Part shown: piece by piece, positions 34,401 to 42,090 of the stretch
Layout of the letters: every line of letters starts with the position of its first letter
Position numbering within the stretch: the stretch's first letter is position 1
Assembly: GCA_900470775.1 (NCBI GenBank)
Contig: UCBZ01000033.1
Span: 62,001 to 126,000 of the forward strand
DNA from: Hyphomicrobiales bacterium
Lineage (GTDB): Bacteria; Pseudomonadota; Alphaproteobacteria; Rhizobiales; Beijerinckiaceae
Length of the DNA: 64,000 bases
Direction of reading: 5' to 3'
The notes under the pieces: model-generated
Seen by the model: only the letters and a program-made list of their open reading frames with translations
What the model was told of the DNA's origin: nothing
The model's database searches: none
Made by a program: the position numbers and the translations under genes

Positions 34401-34446
34401 GCTGTGCATTCCGGTTCGGAGGATGACGCGGGCAGCGTTGGCCGCG
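34390..34446 (-). promoter_or_regulatory. ANTAR-target (NasT) antiterminator hairpins in the nrtA leader
   Basis: Hairpin P2 is ACAGC-[AACGCC]-GCTGT (34390-34405, minus strand): a 5-bp stem and a hexaloop with A at position 1 and G at 4, the known ANTAR recognition rule. A likely P1 lies upstream (34427-34446): CGCGG/CCGCG plus a C-G closing pair after one mismatch around hexaloop AACGCT, again A1 and G4. P2 overlaps the 5' arm of the terminator, so NasT binding would block termination. P1 is less certain than P2. Confidence 0.75.
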
Positions 34447-34460
34447 TTGCAGCATTCCTT

Positions 34461-34476
34461 ACAAGGATCGTGCCAA
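34461..34476 (-). promoter_or_regulatory. Sigma-54-type promoter of the nitrate operon
   Basis: The minus strand reads TTGGCACG-ATCC-TTGT, matching the -24/-12 consensus TTGGCACGN4TTGC except for the last base (T for C). The GG-N10-G(T) spacing is exact. A start near 34449 would put hairpin P1 at the very 5' end of the RNA. It suggests NtrC/RpoN control by nitrogen status in addition to nitrate control by NasST. I found no clear NtrC site upstream. Confidence 0.65.
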
Positions 34477-34610
34477 TCCCGCTGACTTCACGAGAAATTC
34501 GGAATTACAATAAGTTAGCTTATGAGAGCTGCACGGAGCAGCAATGCGCACACTTATCCCGCGCCGCACAAAACGAGCGCATTTGCATAAGTAATTCGCA
34601 AACTAGCCGA

Positions 34611-35657
34611 TCAGTCGATGGTGCCCGGAAAATAGGCAGGACGAAAAACCGCCCTTGCCTGCTCGCTCATCTCGGGCGTGCGGACGATCTGTCCGGCGCT
34701 TTCCATCCCGGCCAGAATCCAGTCGGCATGGGCCGGTTCCGGCCGCAGCGCGGCACGGTCGAAGCGGATGAAGCGCTCGACCTGGCGGGGCGGCCGGCCG
34801 GCGCCCTGGAGAAGGCTGAAGCGCAGCGTCGGTTCCAGGATTTCGACGGGCAGGGCCAGCCGGTCGGGCGCCGAGAGATGTTTGGCGAAGCGGGGGATGT
34901 TGGCCGGGTCGCAGGCCCAATCGCTCGCGCGCAGGATCGCGGCGGTGAGTTTGCGAACGGCGGAGGGGCGGCGCTCGATGTCATCCGCCTGCCAGGCGAG
35001 GACCTTCTCGGGGCAGTCGCGGCGCAGATCGGTGCCGGTGTGGACCATGGCGCCGACACCGGCGGCAACCGCCGCCGCATTCCACGGAGCGCCGGCGCAA
35101 AAGCCGTCGACGCGCCCGCTGGTCAGGGCCTCGACCGTCTGCGGCGGCGGCACGACCTCGAAGCGGATGTCCGTACCAAGGACCAGCCCGGCCTTGGCCA
35201 GCCACTCGCAGAGCAGATAGGTGTGGCTGGAGAAACCGAAGACGGCGGAGAATGTCAGCGGCGGCAGGCCGGACGCCTTGCGCCGCGCGACCATGGCCGC
35301 AAGCGCGCGGGCCGAGACCGTCGTGTCGACCATCTCGCCATCGGCCAGCCGCGCCAGTTCCTCATAGCGGCGCACCGAGACGGTGATCGCCGCACCGTCG
35401 AGATTGAGCGCCAGCGGCACGGCCATCGGCGCCTTGACCCCGCCGACGCCAAGCGTCGCGGCGATGGCGGCCGGCCCCAGCATATGCGCGGCATCGAAGA
35501 GCCGGACATTCAGCTTGTCGCGCAGATTGGACCAGGAGACCTCGCGCACCAGTTCGAGGTTGAGCCCCTCGGCCTCGGCGAAGCCCTCATCCTTCGCGAG
35601 CACGACCAGCGCGCAATCGACCAGCGGCATGAAGCCGACACGCAGGTGCAGGGTCAT
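34611..35657 (-). CDS. nasS: Nitrate sensor NasS
   Basis: The 348-residue protein resembles NrtA (VGFMPLVDCALVVLAKDEGF, REVSWSNLRDKLN, EVVPPPQTVEALTSG, CAGAPWNAAAV) but has no signal peptide, so it stays in the cytosol. This is the mark of NasS, which holds NasT inactive until nitrate or nitrite binds. It directly follows nasT (13-bp gap) and precedes the leader and operon it would control. Confidence 0.9.
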   Translation of the reverse strand: MTLHLRVGFMPLVDCALVVLAKDEGFAEAEGLNLELVREVSWSNLRDKLNVRLFDAAHMLGPAAIAATLGVGGVKAPMAVPLALNLDGAAITVSVRRYEELARLADGEMVDTTVSARALAAMVARRKASGLPPLTFSAVFGFSSHTYLLCEWLAKAGLVLGTDIRFEVVPPPQTVEALTSGRVDGFCAGAPWNAAAVAAGVGAMVHTGTDLRRDCPEKVLAWQADDIERRPSAVRKLTAAILRASDWACDPANIPRFAKHLSAPDRLALPVEILEPTLRFSLLQGAGRPPRQVERFIRFDRAALRPEPAHADWILAGMESAGQIVRTPEMSEQARAVFRPAYFPGTID

Positions 35658-35670
35658 GTGAGCACCTTGG

Positions 35671-36255
35671 TCATTTGAGCACCTCGGCGGCGGTGATGAT
35701 CGAGCGCGCGATATCGACGAGCTTGCGCTTGTCGTTCATCGCCGTGCGCCGCAGCAGGGCATAGGCATCGTCCTCCGACAGGTTCTTCATGCGCATGACG
35801 ATGCCCTTGGCGCGGTCGACCAGCTTGCGCTCCTCGAGCTGGGAACGGGCCTCGTCGAGTTCCTCGCGCAGTTTGCGAAAGGCGTTGAAGCGGCTGATGC
35901 AGGTCTGAAGGATCGGCTGCATGCGCTCCTTCTTCAGCCCATCGACGATATAGGCGGAGACGCCGGCCTCGACCGCCGCCTCGATCGAGGCCGAATCCGA
36001 CTGGTCTACAAACATCGTGATCGGCCGTTTCACATGGCGGCTGACCAGGAACATGTCGGCGAGCGCATCGCGGCTGGGGTCTTCCAGATCGATGACCACG
36101 ACATCGGGATCATGCGTCTCGATCGCCGCGACAAGCCCATGCGTCACGCCGATGCGGACGAGGTCGGTGAAGCCAGCCTCGCGCAGGCCCTCGTCAATGA
36201 TGGCCGCGCGCACCGGATTGGCATCGACGATCAGGATTTTCAGATCGGGCCTCAT
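35671..36255 (-). CDS. nasT: ANTAR-domain antitermination regulator NasT
   Basis: The 194-residue protein has a receiver-like N-terminal domain (LKILIVDANP, aspartate in VVIDLED near residue 55) and a coiled-coil linker. The C-terminal ANTAR RNA-binding domain follows (LVDRAKGIVMRMKNLSEDDAYALLRRTAM). Freed from NasS by nitrate, it binds paired hexaloop hairpins in leader RNA and prevents termination. The predicted target is the nrtA leader at 34352-34446. Confidence 0.92.
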   Translation of the reverse strand: MRPDLKILIVDANPVRAAIIDEGLREAGFTDLVRIGVTHGLVAAIETHDPDVVVIDLEDPSRDALADMFLVSRHVKRPITMFVDQSDSASIEAAVEAGVSAYIVDGLKKERMQPILQTCISRFNAFRKLREELDEARSQLEERKLVDRAKGIVMRMKNLSEDDAYALLRRTAMNDKRKLVDIARSIITAAEVLK

Positions 36256-36271
36256 GATCCCCGGTGGAGCA

Positions 36272-36289
36272 GCGAGCCCTCAGGCTCGC
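36272..36289 (-). repeat. Hairpin in the nasT 5' region
   Basis: GCGAGCC/GGCTCGC form a 7-bp stem with a CTCA loop, 17 bp upstream of the nasT ATG and after the ureJ stop. No T-run follows, so it is not a classic terminator; it may mark the end of the urease accessory transcript. Confidence 0.45.
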
Positions 36290-36325
36290 CCGCCTGCCAC
36301 GCGGCTGCTTCGGCGAGACTTAGTC

Positions 36326-36928
36326 CTAACTGGCGAGAATGGCGACGCCGGCCAGCGCCAGCCCGCCGCCCGCGACCCGCGCCAGCAGCGGTGCGCGCTG
36401 CGCCAGGGCACCAGCCGCAGCCAAGCCCGCGCCATGCAGCGCCACCGTCGCCAGCACGAAGCCGGCGGCATAGCTGAAGGCACCGGCGCCATCGGGCAGC
36501 TCGGCGCCATGGACATGGCCGTGGAAGATCGCGAAGATGGCGCAGGCGGCAGCCCCCGCCGCCAGAGGCGGGGTCGCCTTGAGCGCGATCGCCAGGCCGA
36601 GCACGATGACCGAGACGGCGATGCCGATTTCGACGCCGGGCAGTTGCGCACCCGACATGCCCCAAAGGCCGGCAACGACCATCATCGCTACAAAGGCGAG
36701 CGGATAGGCCAGGCGCGCCGTGCCGCCGACCAGCCCGGCCCAAAGGCCGACAGCAACCATGGCGAGGACATGATCCAGGCCCAGCAGCGGATGCAGCACA
36801 CCGGCCTGGAAACCATGCACGGCGCCGACGCCCGTATGGCCCAGAGCTGGCGCGGCCATGCCTGCTGCCAGAACACCTGCCGTCAGCACGGCCACACCCA
36901 TCCGCTTCACAACCGCCTGCATGGTCAT
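36326..36928 (-). CDS. ureJ: HupE/UreJ family membrane protein
   Basis: The 200-residue protein has a signal-like N-terminus, the HPLLGLDHVLAMVAVGLWAG motif with conserved histidines, about six helices and a second histidine motif (FHGHVHGAELP). This family is a secondary nickel (or cobalt) permease of urease and hydrogenase clusters. It follows ureG by 16 bp and probably brings in Ni2+ for the active site. Confidence 0.9.
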   Translation of the reverse strand: MTMQAVVKRMGVAVLTAGVLAAGMAAPALGHTGVGAVHGFQAGVLHPLLGLDHVLAMVAVGLWAGLVGGTARLAYPLAFVAMMVVAGLWGMSGAQLPGVEIGIAVSVIVLGLAIALKATPPLAAGAAACAIFAIFHGHVHGAELPDGAGAFSYAAGFVLATVALHGAGLAAAGALAQRAPLLARVAGGGLALAGVAILAS

Positions 36929-36944
36929 CTCCCGTCCCCGTCCA

Positions 36945-37577
36945 TCACGCTGCCGGAGCAGCTCGCAACCCGCCGGCCGTCTCGATGAAATCCATCACCG
37001 CGTCGACGCCCTCGCCGGCCTTTGTATTGGTGAAGACGAAGGGGCGCTTGCCGCGCATCGTCCTCGAATCGCGGTCCATGACTGCAAGATCCGCGCCGAC
37101 ATGGGGGGCGAGATCGGTCTTGTTGATGACCAGCAGATCGGAGCGCGTGATGCCCGGGCCGCCCTTGCGCGGAATCTTCTCGCCGGCCGCGACATCGATG
37201 ACGTAGATCGTCAGATCGGCGAGCTCGGGCGAGAAGGTGGCGGCGAGATTGTCGCCGCCGGATTCGATCAGGATCATGTCGAGGTTCGGGAACTTGCCCC
37301 GCATCTCCTCGACGGCGGCGAGGTTGATCGAGCAGTCCTCGCGGATGGCGGTATGGGGGCAGCCGCCGGTCTCGACACCCATGATGCGCTCCTGCGGCAG
37401 CGCGCCGGCGACCGTCAGCAGCCGCGCATCCTCCTTGGTGTAGATGTCGTTGGTGATGGCGCAGATGTCGTAGGTGCCGCGCATGCGCTTGCAGAGCACC
37501 TCCATCAACGCGGTCTTGCCGGAGCCGACGGGACCGCCGATGCCAACTCGGAGCGGGCCATGGGGAGAGCGCGACAT
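36945..37577 (-). CDS. ureG: Urease accessory GTPase
   Basis: The 210-residue protein carries the P-loop GGPVGSGKT (14-22), the CPH metal motif ([11 protein letters not shown]), ESGGDNL and the base-recognition motif NKTDL. UreG hydrolyses GTP while delivering Ni2+ to the UreDF-apo-urease complex. I chose the ATG at 37577, preceded by AAGGGA; the frame open to 37625 adds residues not typical of UreG. Confidence 0.95.
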   Translation of the reverse strand: MSRSPHGPLRVGIGGPVGSGKTALMEVLCKRMRGTYDICAITNDIYTKEDARLLTVAGALPQERIMGVETGGCPHTAIREDCSINLAAVEEMRGKFPNLDMILIESGGDNLAATFSPELADLTIYVIDVAAGEKIPRKGGPGITRSDLLVINKTDLAPHVGADLAVMDRDSRTMRGKRPFVFTNTKAGEGVDAVMDFIETAGGLRAAPAA

Positions 37578-37661
37578 GATCAGAATCCCTTGAGCAATCG
37601 CCAGCCTAGCCGGCCGCGACGGCATGACAAAGCGGCGAATGCGGCAGGCCGGCCATCGCCG

Positions 37662-38336
37662 TCATGAGCGGAACAGCCGCGAATACTGGGTCTCGTGACG
37701 CAGCGAGGCGATGTCGGAGCGCAGCGTGCAACTGCCGAGATCGTCGAGCGTGGCGCAGCCGGCGGCTTCCGCCGCCTTGTGCAACGCCGGCACCAGACCA
37801 GCCGTGATCTTCTGCCCGTCCGTCTGGCCGACGATGCCGAGCCGAACGGAGGCCGAGACCAGATTGGCGACGAAGGCCAGGCCGTAAGCCTCCAGCGATG
37901 CCGGCCGCGGCAGGGCATGGCCGGCACTGGCGACAGCGACGGCGACCGGATAGGCGACGTCGCCGCCCCAGACGGCCTTGAGGCGTTCGATCGCGGCGCA
38001 GGGCCAGGCCGCACGCAGCGCCGCGACGAAGGCGTTGCCCTGCGTCACAGTCTCAAGGCGCCGCTCGGCGGAGTTCGCGAGCGCGAGCGCGAGTTCCGCG
38101 ATCTCGATCAGCGCGGCCTCGTCATCGTCCTCGATCGCGCGGGCCGTGCAGGCGAAGAGGATCAGGTCGTTGCGCAGCGAGCCATGGCCGACGAGCGCGT
38201 CGAGCCAGTCGCGCAGGGTCGCGGCATCATGCAGGTCGCCGCTTTCGAAGGCCCATTCCAGGCCATGCGAATAGGCGAAGGCGCCGACTGGGAAGGACGG
38301 CGACAGCCAGACCATCAGGGGCAGATGGGCCGCCAT
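37662..38336 (-). CDS. ureF: Urease accessory protein
   Basis: The 224-residue all-helical protein has the UreF landmarks LSPSFPVGAFAYSHGLEWAFE and LRNDLILF. It bridges UreD and UreG in the nickel-loading complex. The ATG at 38336 starts the family-typical sequence; a TTG at 38369 overlapping the ureE stop is also possible. The C-terminus ends ETQYSRLFRS, the usual UreF ending. Confidence 0.93.
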   Translation of the reverse strand: MAAHLPLMVWLSPSFPVGAFAYSHGLEWAFESGDLHDAATLRDWLDALVGHGSLRNDLILFACTARAIEDDDEAALIEIAELALALANSAERRLETVTQGNAFVAALRAAWPCAAIERLKAVWGGDVAYPVAVAVASAGHALPRPASLEAYGLAFVANLVSASVRLGIVGQTDGQKITAGLVPALHKAAEAAGCATLDDLGSCTLRSDIASLRHETQYSRLFRS

Positions 38337-38365
38337 GCATACTCGCTCAGGACTGGCAGGCGCGC

Positions 38366-39109
38366 TCAATGGTCGTGCGTATGGCCCTTGTGACCGTGCT
38401 GCGCGCCATGCTTGTGGCCGTGGTCGTGATGGCCGTGGTCATGCCCGCAGCCGCAGGCATCGCCATGCGCGTGAGCATGGGTCTCGGCATGGGCGTGGGC
38501 GTGGTCGCCCTGCGCATGCGCCTCGGCATGGCTGTGAGCATGGGAGCCGTGATCGCGACCGTGGTCATGGCCGTGATGATCGTGGCCATGGTGGGCATGA
38601 TCGTGAGCTGCGTGATCATGAGCTGCGTGATCGTGGCTGCCGTGGTCGTGGCTGGGATGATCGCAATTGGCGTGGTCGTGGTCATAGGCGCCGCGCTCGG
38701 GCTGGAACGGCCTGTTCACGGCATTCATCGCGCAACCCTGCCCGCGCACCATCTCCGCCAGGACATGGTCGTTCTCGATGTAGATCGCGTCGGCGGTGAT
38801 TTCGGCCGGGGTATGACGGTTGCCGATGTGCCAGGCGACGCGCATCAACCGCAGAGGGTTCTCCGCGCGAATCTCGAGCAGGCTCTGCGGCGCGGCCTTG
38901 ATCAGCACGAGCCGGCCATCTTCCAGCTTGACGGCGTCGCCGTCACCGAGCGCAGCCGCCTTGTCGAGATCGAGCAGGATGCCGAGCCCGCCATCGGCCG
39001 TCAGGGCGAGGCGGCGGCGGTTGCGATCGTCATGGTCGAGCGTCAGCGTATCGACGACGCGGTCTGGCCTGACGGCGGCCTTGCGAACGACGGAGGTGGC
39101 GCGAAGCAT
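38366..39109 (-). CDS. ureE: Urease nickel chaperone with very long His-rich tail
   Basis: The 247-residue UreE has its two normal domains in ~140 residues (DDRNRRRLALTADGG, LMRVAWHIGNRHTPAEI with the conserved nickel histidine). It then has a C-terminal tail of ~105 residues with about 41 histidines, mainly HDH and HGH repeats, and one CGCGHDH motif. The start at 39109 is used because residues before it do not match UreE. The tail should bind or store many nickel ions; most UreE tails are far shorter. ureF follows closely. Confidence 0.93.
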   Translation of the reverse strand: MLRATSVVRKAAVRPDRVVDTLTLDHDDRNRRRLALTADGGLGILLDLDKAAALGDGDAVKLEDGRLVLIKAAPQSLLEIRAENPLRLMRVAWHIGNRHTPAEITADAIYIENDHVLAEMVRGQGCAMNAVNRPFQPERGAYDHDHANCDHPSHDHGSHDHAAHDHAAHDHAHHGHDHHGHDHGRDHGSHAHSHAEAHAQGDHAHAHAETHAHAHGDACGCGHDHGHHDHGHKHGAQHGHKGHTHDH

Positions 39110-39424
39110 GATGGGACGTCCGTGACAGAATGGGATCAAAGCCGGTCGATCGACCGCGGTTCGATCACTTCGACCACCGGAGGCGCCGTGACGCAAGCCC
39201 CGCGAACTGCCGCAAGCCATTGTCATCCGAGAGCAGCGGCACTGCAATCGCGCAGTGCAGACAGCGAAGCGGCCCTTCACCACAGCGGAGAAGCCCAGCA
39301 GGCGAGGCCTTTAGGGCAACCGAGATAACGCTGAAGCCCACCATCTGTTTTGCGGCTTCAGCGATCATGGCTATCAACGGAGCTCCGGAGGCTTCCGCCG
39401 GACAACCATAATCAGAGGTGGACG
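39110..39424. other. Divergent spacer between ureE and an amino-acid binding protein gene
   Basis: This 315-bp stretch has no credible gene. It must hold the ureE promoter (minus) and that of the binding protein (plus). A stem-loop GCTGAAGCC/GGCTTCAGC (39330-39362, 15-nt loop) lies 63 bp before the plus-strand start. I recognise no known riboswitch. Confidence 0.45.
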
Positions 39425-40471
39425 ATGAAAACGATGGCGAGCGCGCGCAACCGCAGACGGATGGGTGCTTTCCTGGCAGGGCTCGGGCTTGGCATCTGCC
39501 TGTCCGGCGCCGCGGCCGCACAAGCGACCCTCGACCGCATCAAGCAGCGCGGTCAGTTGATCTGCGGCACCAGCCAGGGCGTCGCCGGCTTCTCGCTACC
39601 CGACGCGGCAGGCGAATGGCGCGGCTTCGACACCGATCTCTGCCGGGCGTTGACGGCCGCAATCTTCAACGACCAGAACAAGGCGAAATACATTTCCCTG
39701 GCCTCGAAGGACCGGCTGACCGTGTTGCAGAGCGGCGAGATTGACGTGCTCTCGCGCACCACGACCTGGACACTGGGGCGCGACACTGGCTTCGGACTCA
39801 ACTTCACCGCGATCAACTATTTCGACGGCCAGGGTTTTCTCGTCCGCAAGAGCGCCAATGTGAAGGAGGTCAAGGCGCTTAACGGCGCCTCGATCTGCGT
39901 GGCGCAGGGCACGACCACCGAACTCAACCTCGCCGATTATTTCCGCACCCACGGCATGAAGTACGAGGTGATCGCCTTCTCCGGACTCGACGAGACGATT
40001 CAGGCCTATGAGGCCGGGCGCTGCGATGCCTACACCACCGACCTGTCGCAACTGGCCGCCAACCGGCTCAAGCTGAAGGCGCCGGGCGATCACGAGCTGC
40101 TCACCGAGGTGATCTCGAAGGAGCCGCTCGGCCCCTGGGTGCGCCAGGGCGACGATGGCTGGTTCGACATCGTGCGTTGGACCGTCCATGCGCTGCTTAA
40201 CGCCGAGGAACTCGGCGTCACCCAGGCCAATGTCGAGGAGATGTTGAAATCGCCCAATCCCGAGATTCGGCGTCTGCTCGGCCAGGAGGGCAAGTTCGGC
40301 GAAAGCCTCGGCCTGACCAACGACTGGGTGGTCCGCATCGTCAAGGCCGTGGGCAATTACGGCGAAAGCTTCGACCGGCATCTCGGCGCAAAATCGCCGC
40401 TCAACCTGCCGCGCGGCCCCAACCGGCTCTGGACGCAAGGTGGGCTGCAATACGCGCCGCCGATACGTTGA
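39425..40471 (+). CDS. General L-amino-acid ABC binding protein (AapJ-like), orphan
   Basis: The 348-residue protein has a signal peptide (cut near AAAQA) and the AapJ/BztA pattern: GQLICGTSQGVAGFS, GFDTDLCRALTAAIF, LQSGEIDVLSRTTTWTLGRD and GRCDAYTTDLSQLAA. It should bind several L-amino acids in the periplasm. Rhizobial aap systems have permeases and an ATPase next to the gene, but none are here, so it must share a transporter encoded elsewhere. GAGGTGG precedes the ATG. Confidence 0.9.
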   Translation: MKTMASARNRRRMGAFLAGLGLGICLSGAAAAQATLDRIKQRGQLICGTSQGVAGFSLPDAAGEWRGFDTDLCRALTAAIFNDQNKAKYISLASKDRLTVLQSGEIDVLSRTTTWTLGRDTGFGLNFTAINYFDGQGFLVRKSANVKEVKALNGASICVAQGTTTELNLADYFRTHGMKYEVIAFSGLDETIQAYEAGRCDAYTTDLSQLAANRLKLKAPGDHELLTEVISKEPLGPWVRQGDDGWFDIVRWTVHALLNAEELGVTQANVEEMLKSPNPEIRRLLGQEGKFGESLGLTNDWVVRIVKAVGNYGESFDRHLGAKSPLNLPRGPNRLWTQGGLQYAPPIR

Positions 40472-40532
40472 TATCGATTGTGCCTGAGTGGTGGCGGCGA
40501 TCCGCAGCTTCCGTGTGAGCTTGGAAACGCGA

Positions 40533-40577
40533 CGTCATCCTGGACAAGCCGCGAAACGGCGCAACTCCAGGATGACG
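40533..40577. repeat. REP-like inverted repeat between convergent genes
   Basis: CGTCATCCTGG (40533-40543) and CCAGGATGACG (40567-40577) form 11-bp arms, with an inner stem GCCG-CGAAA-CGGC (40548-40560). The pattern resembles a common rhizobial intergenic repeat with the core GGACAAGCCGCGAA. Lying between two convergent genes it may also end transcription both ways, though it has no T-run. Confidence 0.75.
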
Positions 40578-40632
40578 CGTGGTTCCGAGCCAAGACAGCA
40601 GTCCGGTATCGCGTCGCTCTATCCACGAAACT

Positions 40633-41673
40633 TTAGCGCGGCTGCGATTTCACCTCGGTGTCGAACTTCTTCAGCAGCCGCGAGCGCTCGGCAGGAGTGC
40701 CCCAGCGCGGGGTGTCATAGTCGATCAGCTTCATCTCCGCGAATTTCGGCGCGTCCGGCGAGAGCGCCGAATTCCGGTTCGAGGGGATGGAGTTGATCTT
40801 GAGCTTGGCGTTGATGTTCTGCGCTTCCGGCGACAGCGTGAAATCGACGAATTTGCGCGCGGCCTCCGGGTTCCTGCCGCCCTTGATGATCGAGACCGAG
40901 CCGGTCTCGTAGCCTGTGCCCTCGCAGGGGGCGATCGTCTCGATCGGCGCGCCCTGCAGCTTCTGCGTCAACATGTCGTGGATGAAGGCGATCCCGACCG
41001 CCGTCTCGCCCAGGGCCGTCGCCTTCACCGGAGCGATGCCGGACTTGGTGTATTGGTTGACGTTCCTGTGCAGCGCCTTGAGGTAGTCGAAGCCCTTCTC
41101 CTCGCCGAGACGCTGGACCGTCGTCGCCAGGAAGACATAGGCGGTGCCCGACGAGTTGGGATCGGCGATCTGGACCTCATCGCGGAATTTCGGATCAAGC
41201 AGGTCGGCCCAGCATTTCGGCGCGGGGATGCCGCGCTTCTTCAGAACCTCGGTGTTGTAGCCGATGCCGAGCGCGCCGAGATAAATGCCGTTCGTGCGGA
41301 ATTTGGACTGCTCGGCATGGCGTTGCGCCCAATCGAGCAGGTCCGGCAGCTTCGGCGATTTGTACTCGTCCAGGAGGCCTTCGTCGGCCGCCTGCAGATG
41401 CGGCTCGCCGGGACCGCCCCACCAGACATCGCCGCGCGGATTGCCGGCCTCCGCCTTGACCTGCGCGTAGACCTCACCGGTGCTTTTCCTGACCATCGCG
41501 ACCTTGATGCCGGTCGATTTCTCGAACATCGTCGCGCCCTCGCGGCACTGCTCTTCGAGGATCGAGCAATAGACGGTGACCTCGCCCTGAGCGGCGGCCG
41601 GAACTGCGGCGACCAAGCTGACGGCCGTCGTTAACGAGGCAGCGAAAAGGGTGGCAGCGCGGCATCGGTCCAT
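40633..41673 (-). CDS. Ferric-iron-type ABC binding protein (FutA/AfuA-like), orphan
   Basis: The 346-residue protein has a signal peptide (cut near AAAQG) and an SBP family 1 fold typical of FbpA/AfuA relatives: VTVYCSILEEQCREGATMFEKSTG, DVWWGGPGEPHLQA and FVDFTLSPEAQNI. The usual tyrosine pair for iron is not evident to me, so the ligand may be another small molecule. It has no permease or ATPase nearby. I chose the ATG at 41673 (GGGAAG upstream) over a TTG at 41694. Confidence 0.82.
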   Translation of the reverse strand: MDRCRAATLFAASLTTAVSLVAAVPAAAQGEVTVYCSILEEQCREGATMFEKSTGIKVAMVRKSTGEVYAQVKAEAGNPRGDVWWGGPGEPHLQAADEGLLDEYKSPKLPDLLDWAQRHAEQSKFRTNGIYLGALGIGYNTEVLKKRGIPAPKCWADLLDPKFRDEVQIADPNSSGTAYVFLATTVQRLGEEKGFDYLKALHRNVNQYTKSGIAPVKATALGETAVGIAFIHDMLTQKLQGAPIETIAPCEGTGYETGSVSIIKGGRNPEAARKFVDFTLSPEAQNINAKLKINSIPSNRNSALSPDAPKFAEMKLIDYDTPRWGTPAERSRLLKKFDTEVKSQPR

Positions 41674-41749
41674 GGCGTTCTTCCCGGTTGGCAATCTTTT
41701 GCCGACTAGAAAGCTGGCGGGCCTGATGGTGTCAATGCCGCTTGGTCAG

Positions 41750-42007
41750 TCAGTTATCGCGCGTGCGATCCGGCAAGGCGTCGACCGCTTCATCCGCGCC
41801 CTGATCGCGCTTGAGCACGCCCTCGCGCAACACCTTCGTCGTCGCCTCGGCTTTCTTGTCGGAAGAGGTTTTTAGCGGAGCCGTTTCGGGCGTCGCCGTC
41901 AGCCCGACATCGTCCGGCTTTCTGGCGTCATTGCGGGCGCTGGCGGCGAAAGTGGCGAGCGCTTCGGGTTGCCGGCCCTTCGGATCGGCGGCATTCTCAT
42001 TGGCCAT
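41750..42007 (-). CDS. Small charged protein of unknown function downstream of ureC
   Basis: The 85-residue protein is rich in Ala, Asp, Lys and Thr, without a signal or membrane segment, and looks disordered. The ATG at 42007 follows a strong GGGAGG, which supports a real gene although the open frame runs on upstream into ureC. I do not recognise the family. It lies 83 bp after ureC in the same direction and may share its transcript. Confidence 0.6.
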   Translation of the reverse strand: MANENAADPKGRQPEALATFAASARNDARKPDDVGLTATPETAPLKTSSDKKAEATTKVLREGVLKRDQGADEAVDALPDRTRDN

Positions 42008-42090
42008 GGCGAGCCTCCCTGTTCTGGCAGGGGAGGAACGTCCACTCGGCCCGGCTGTTCCGTGCCGTTGGGGCTCGGCGCGGACTGGGC

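Noticed and set aside
34501-34610. NtrC enhancer sites upstream of the sigma-54-like promoter
   Set aside because: Only loose matches (GTGCGCA and CGTGCA spaced fragments) are present; not strong enough to report as a site.
38369-39328. Hydrophobic plus-strand frame that looks like a membrane protein opposite ureE
   Set aside because: The Met/Val-rich stretch is simply the antisense of the CAT/CAC histidine codons in the UreE tail.
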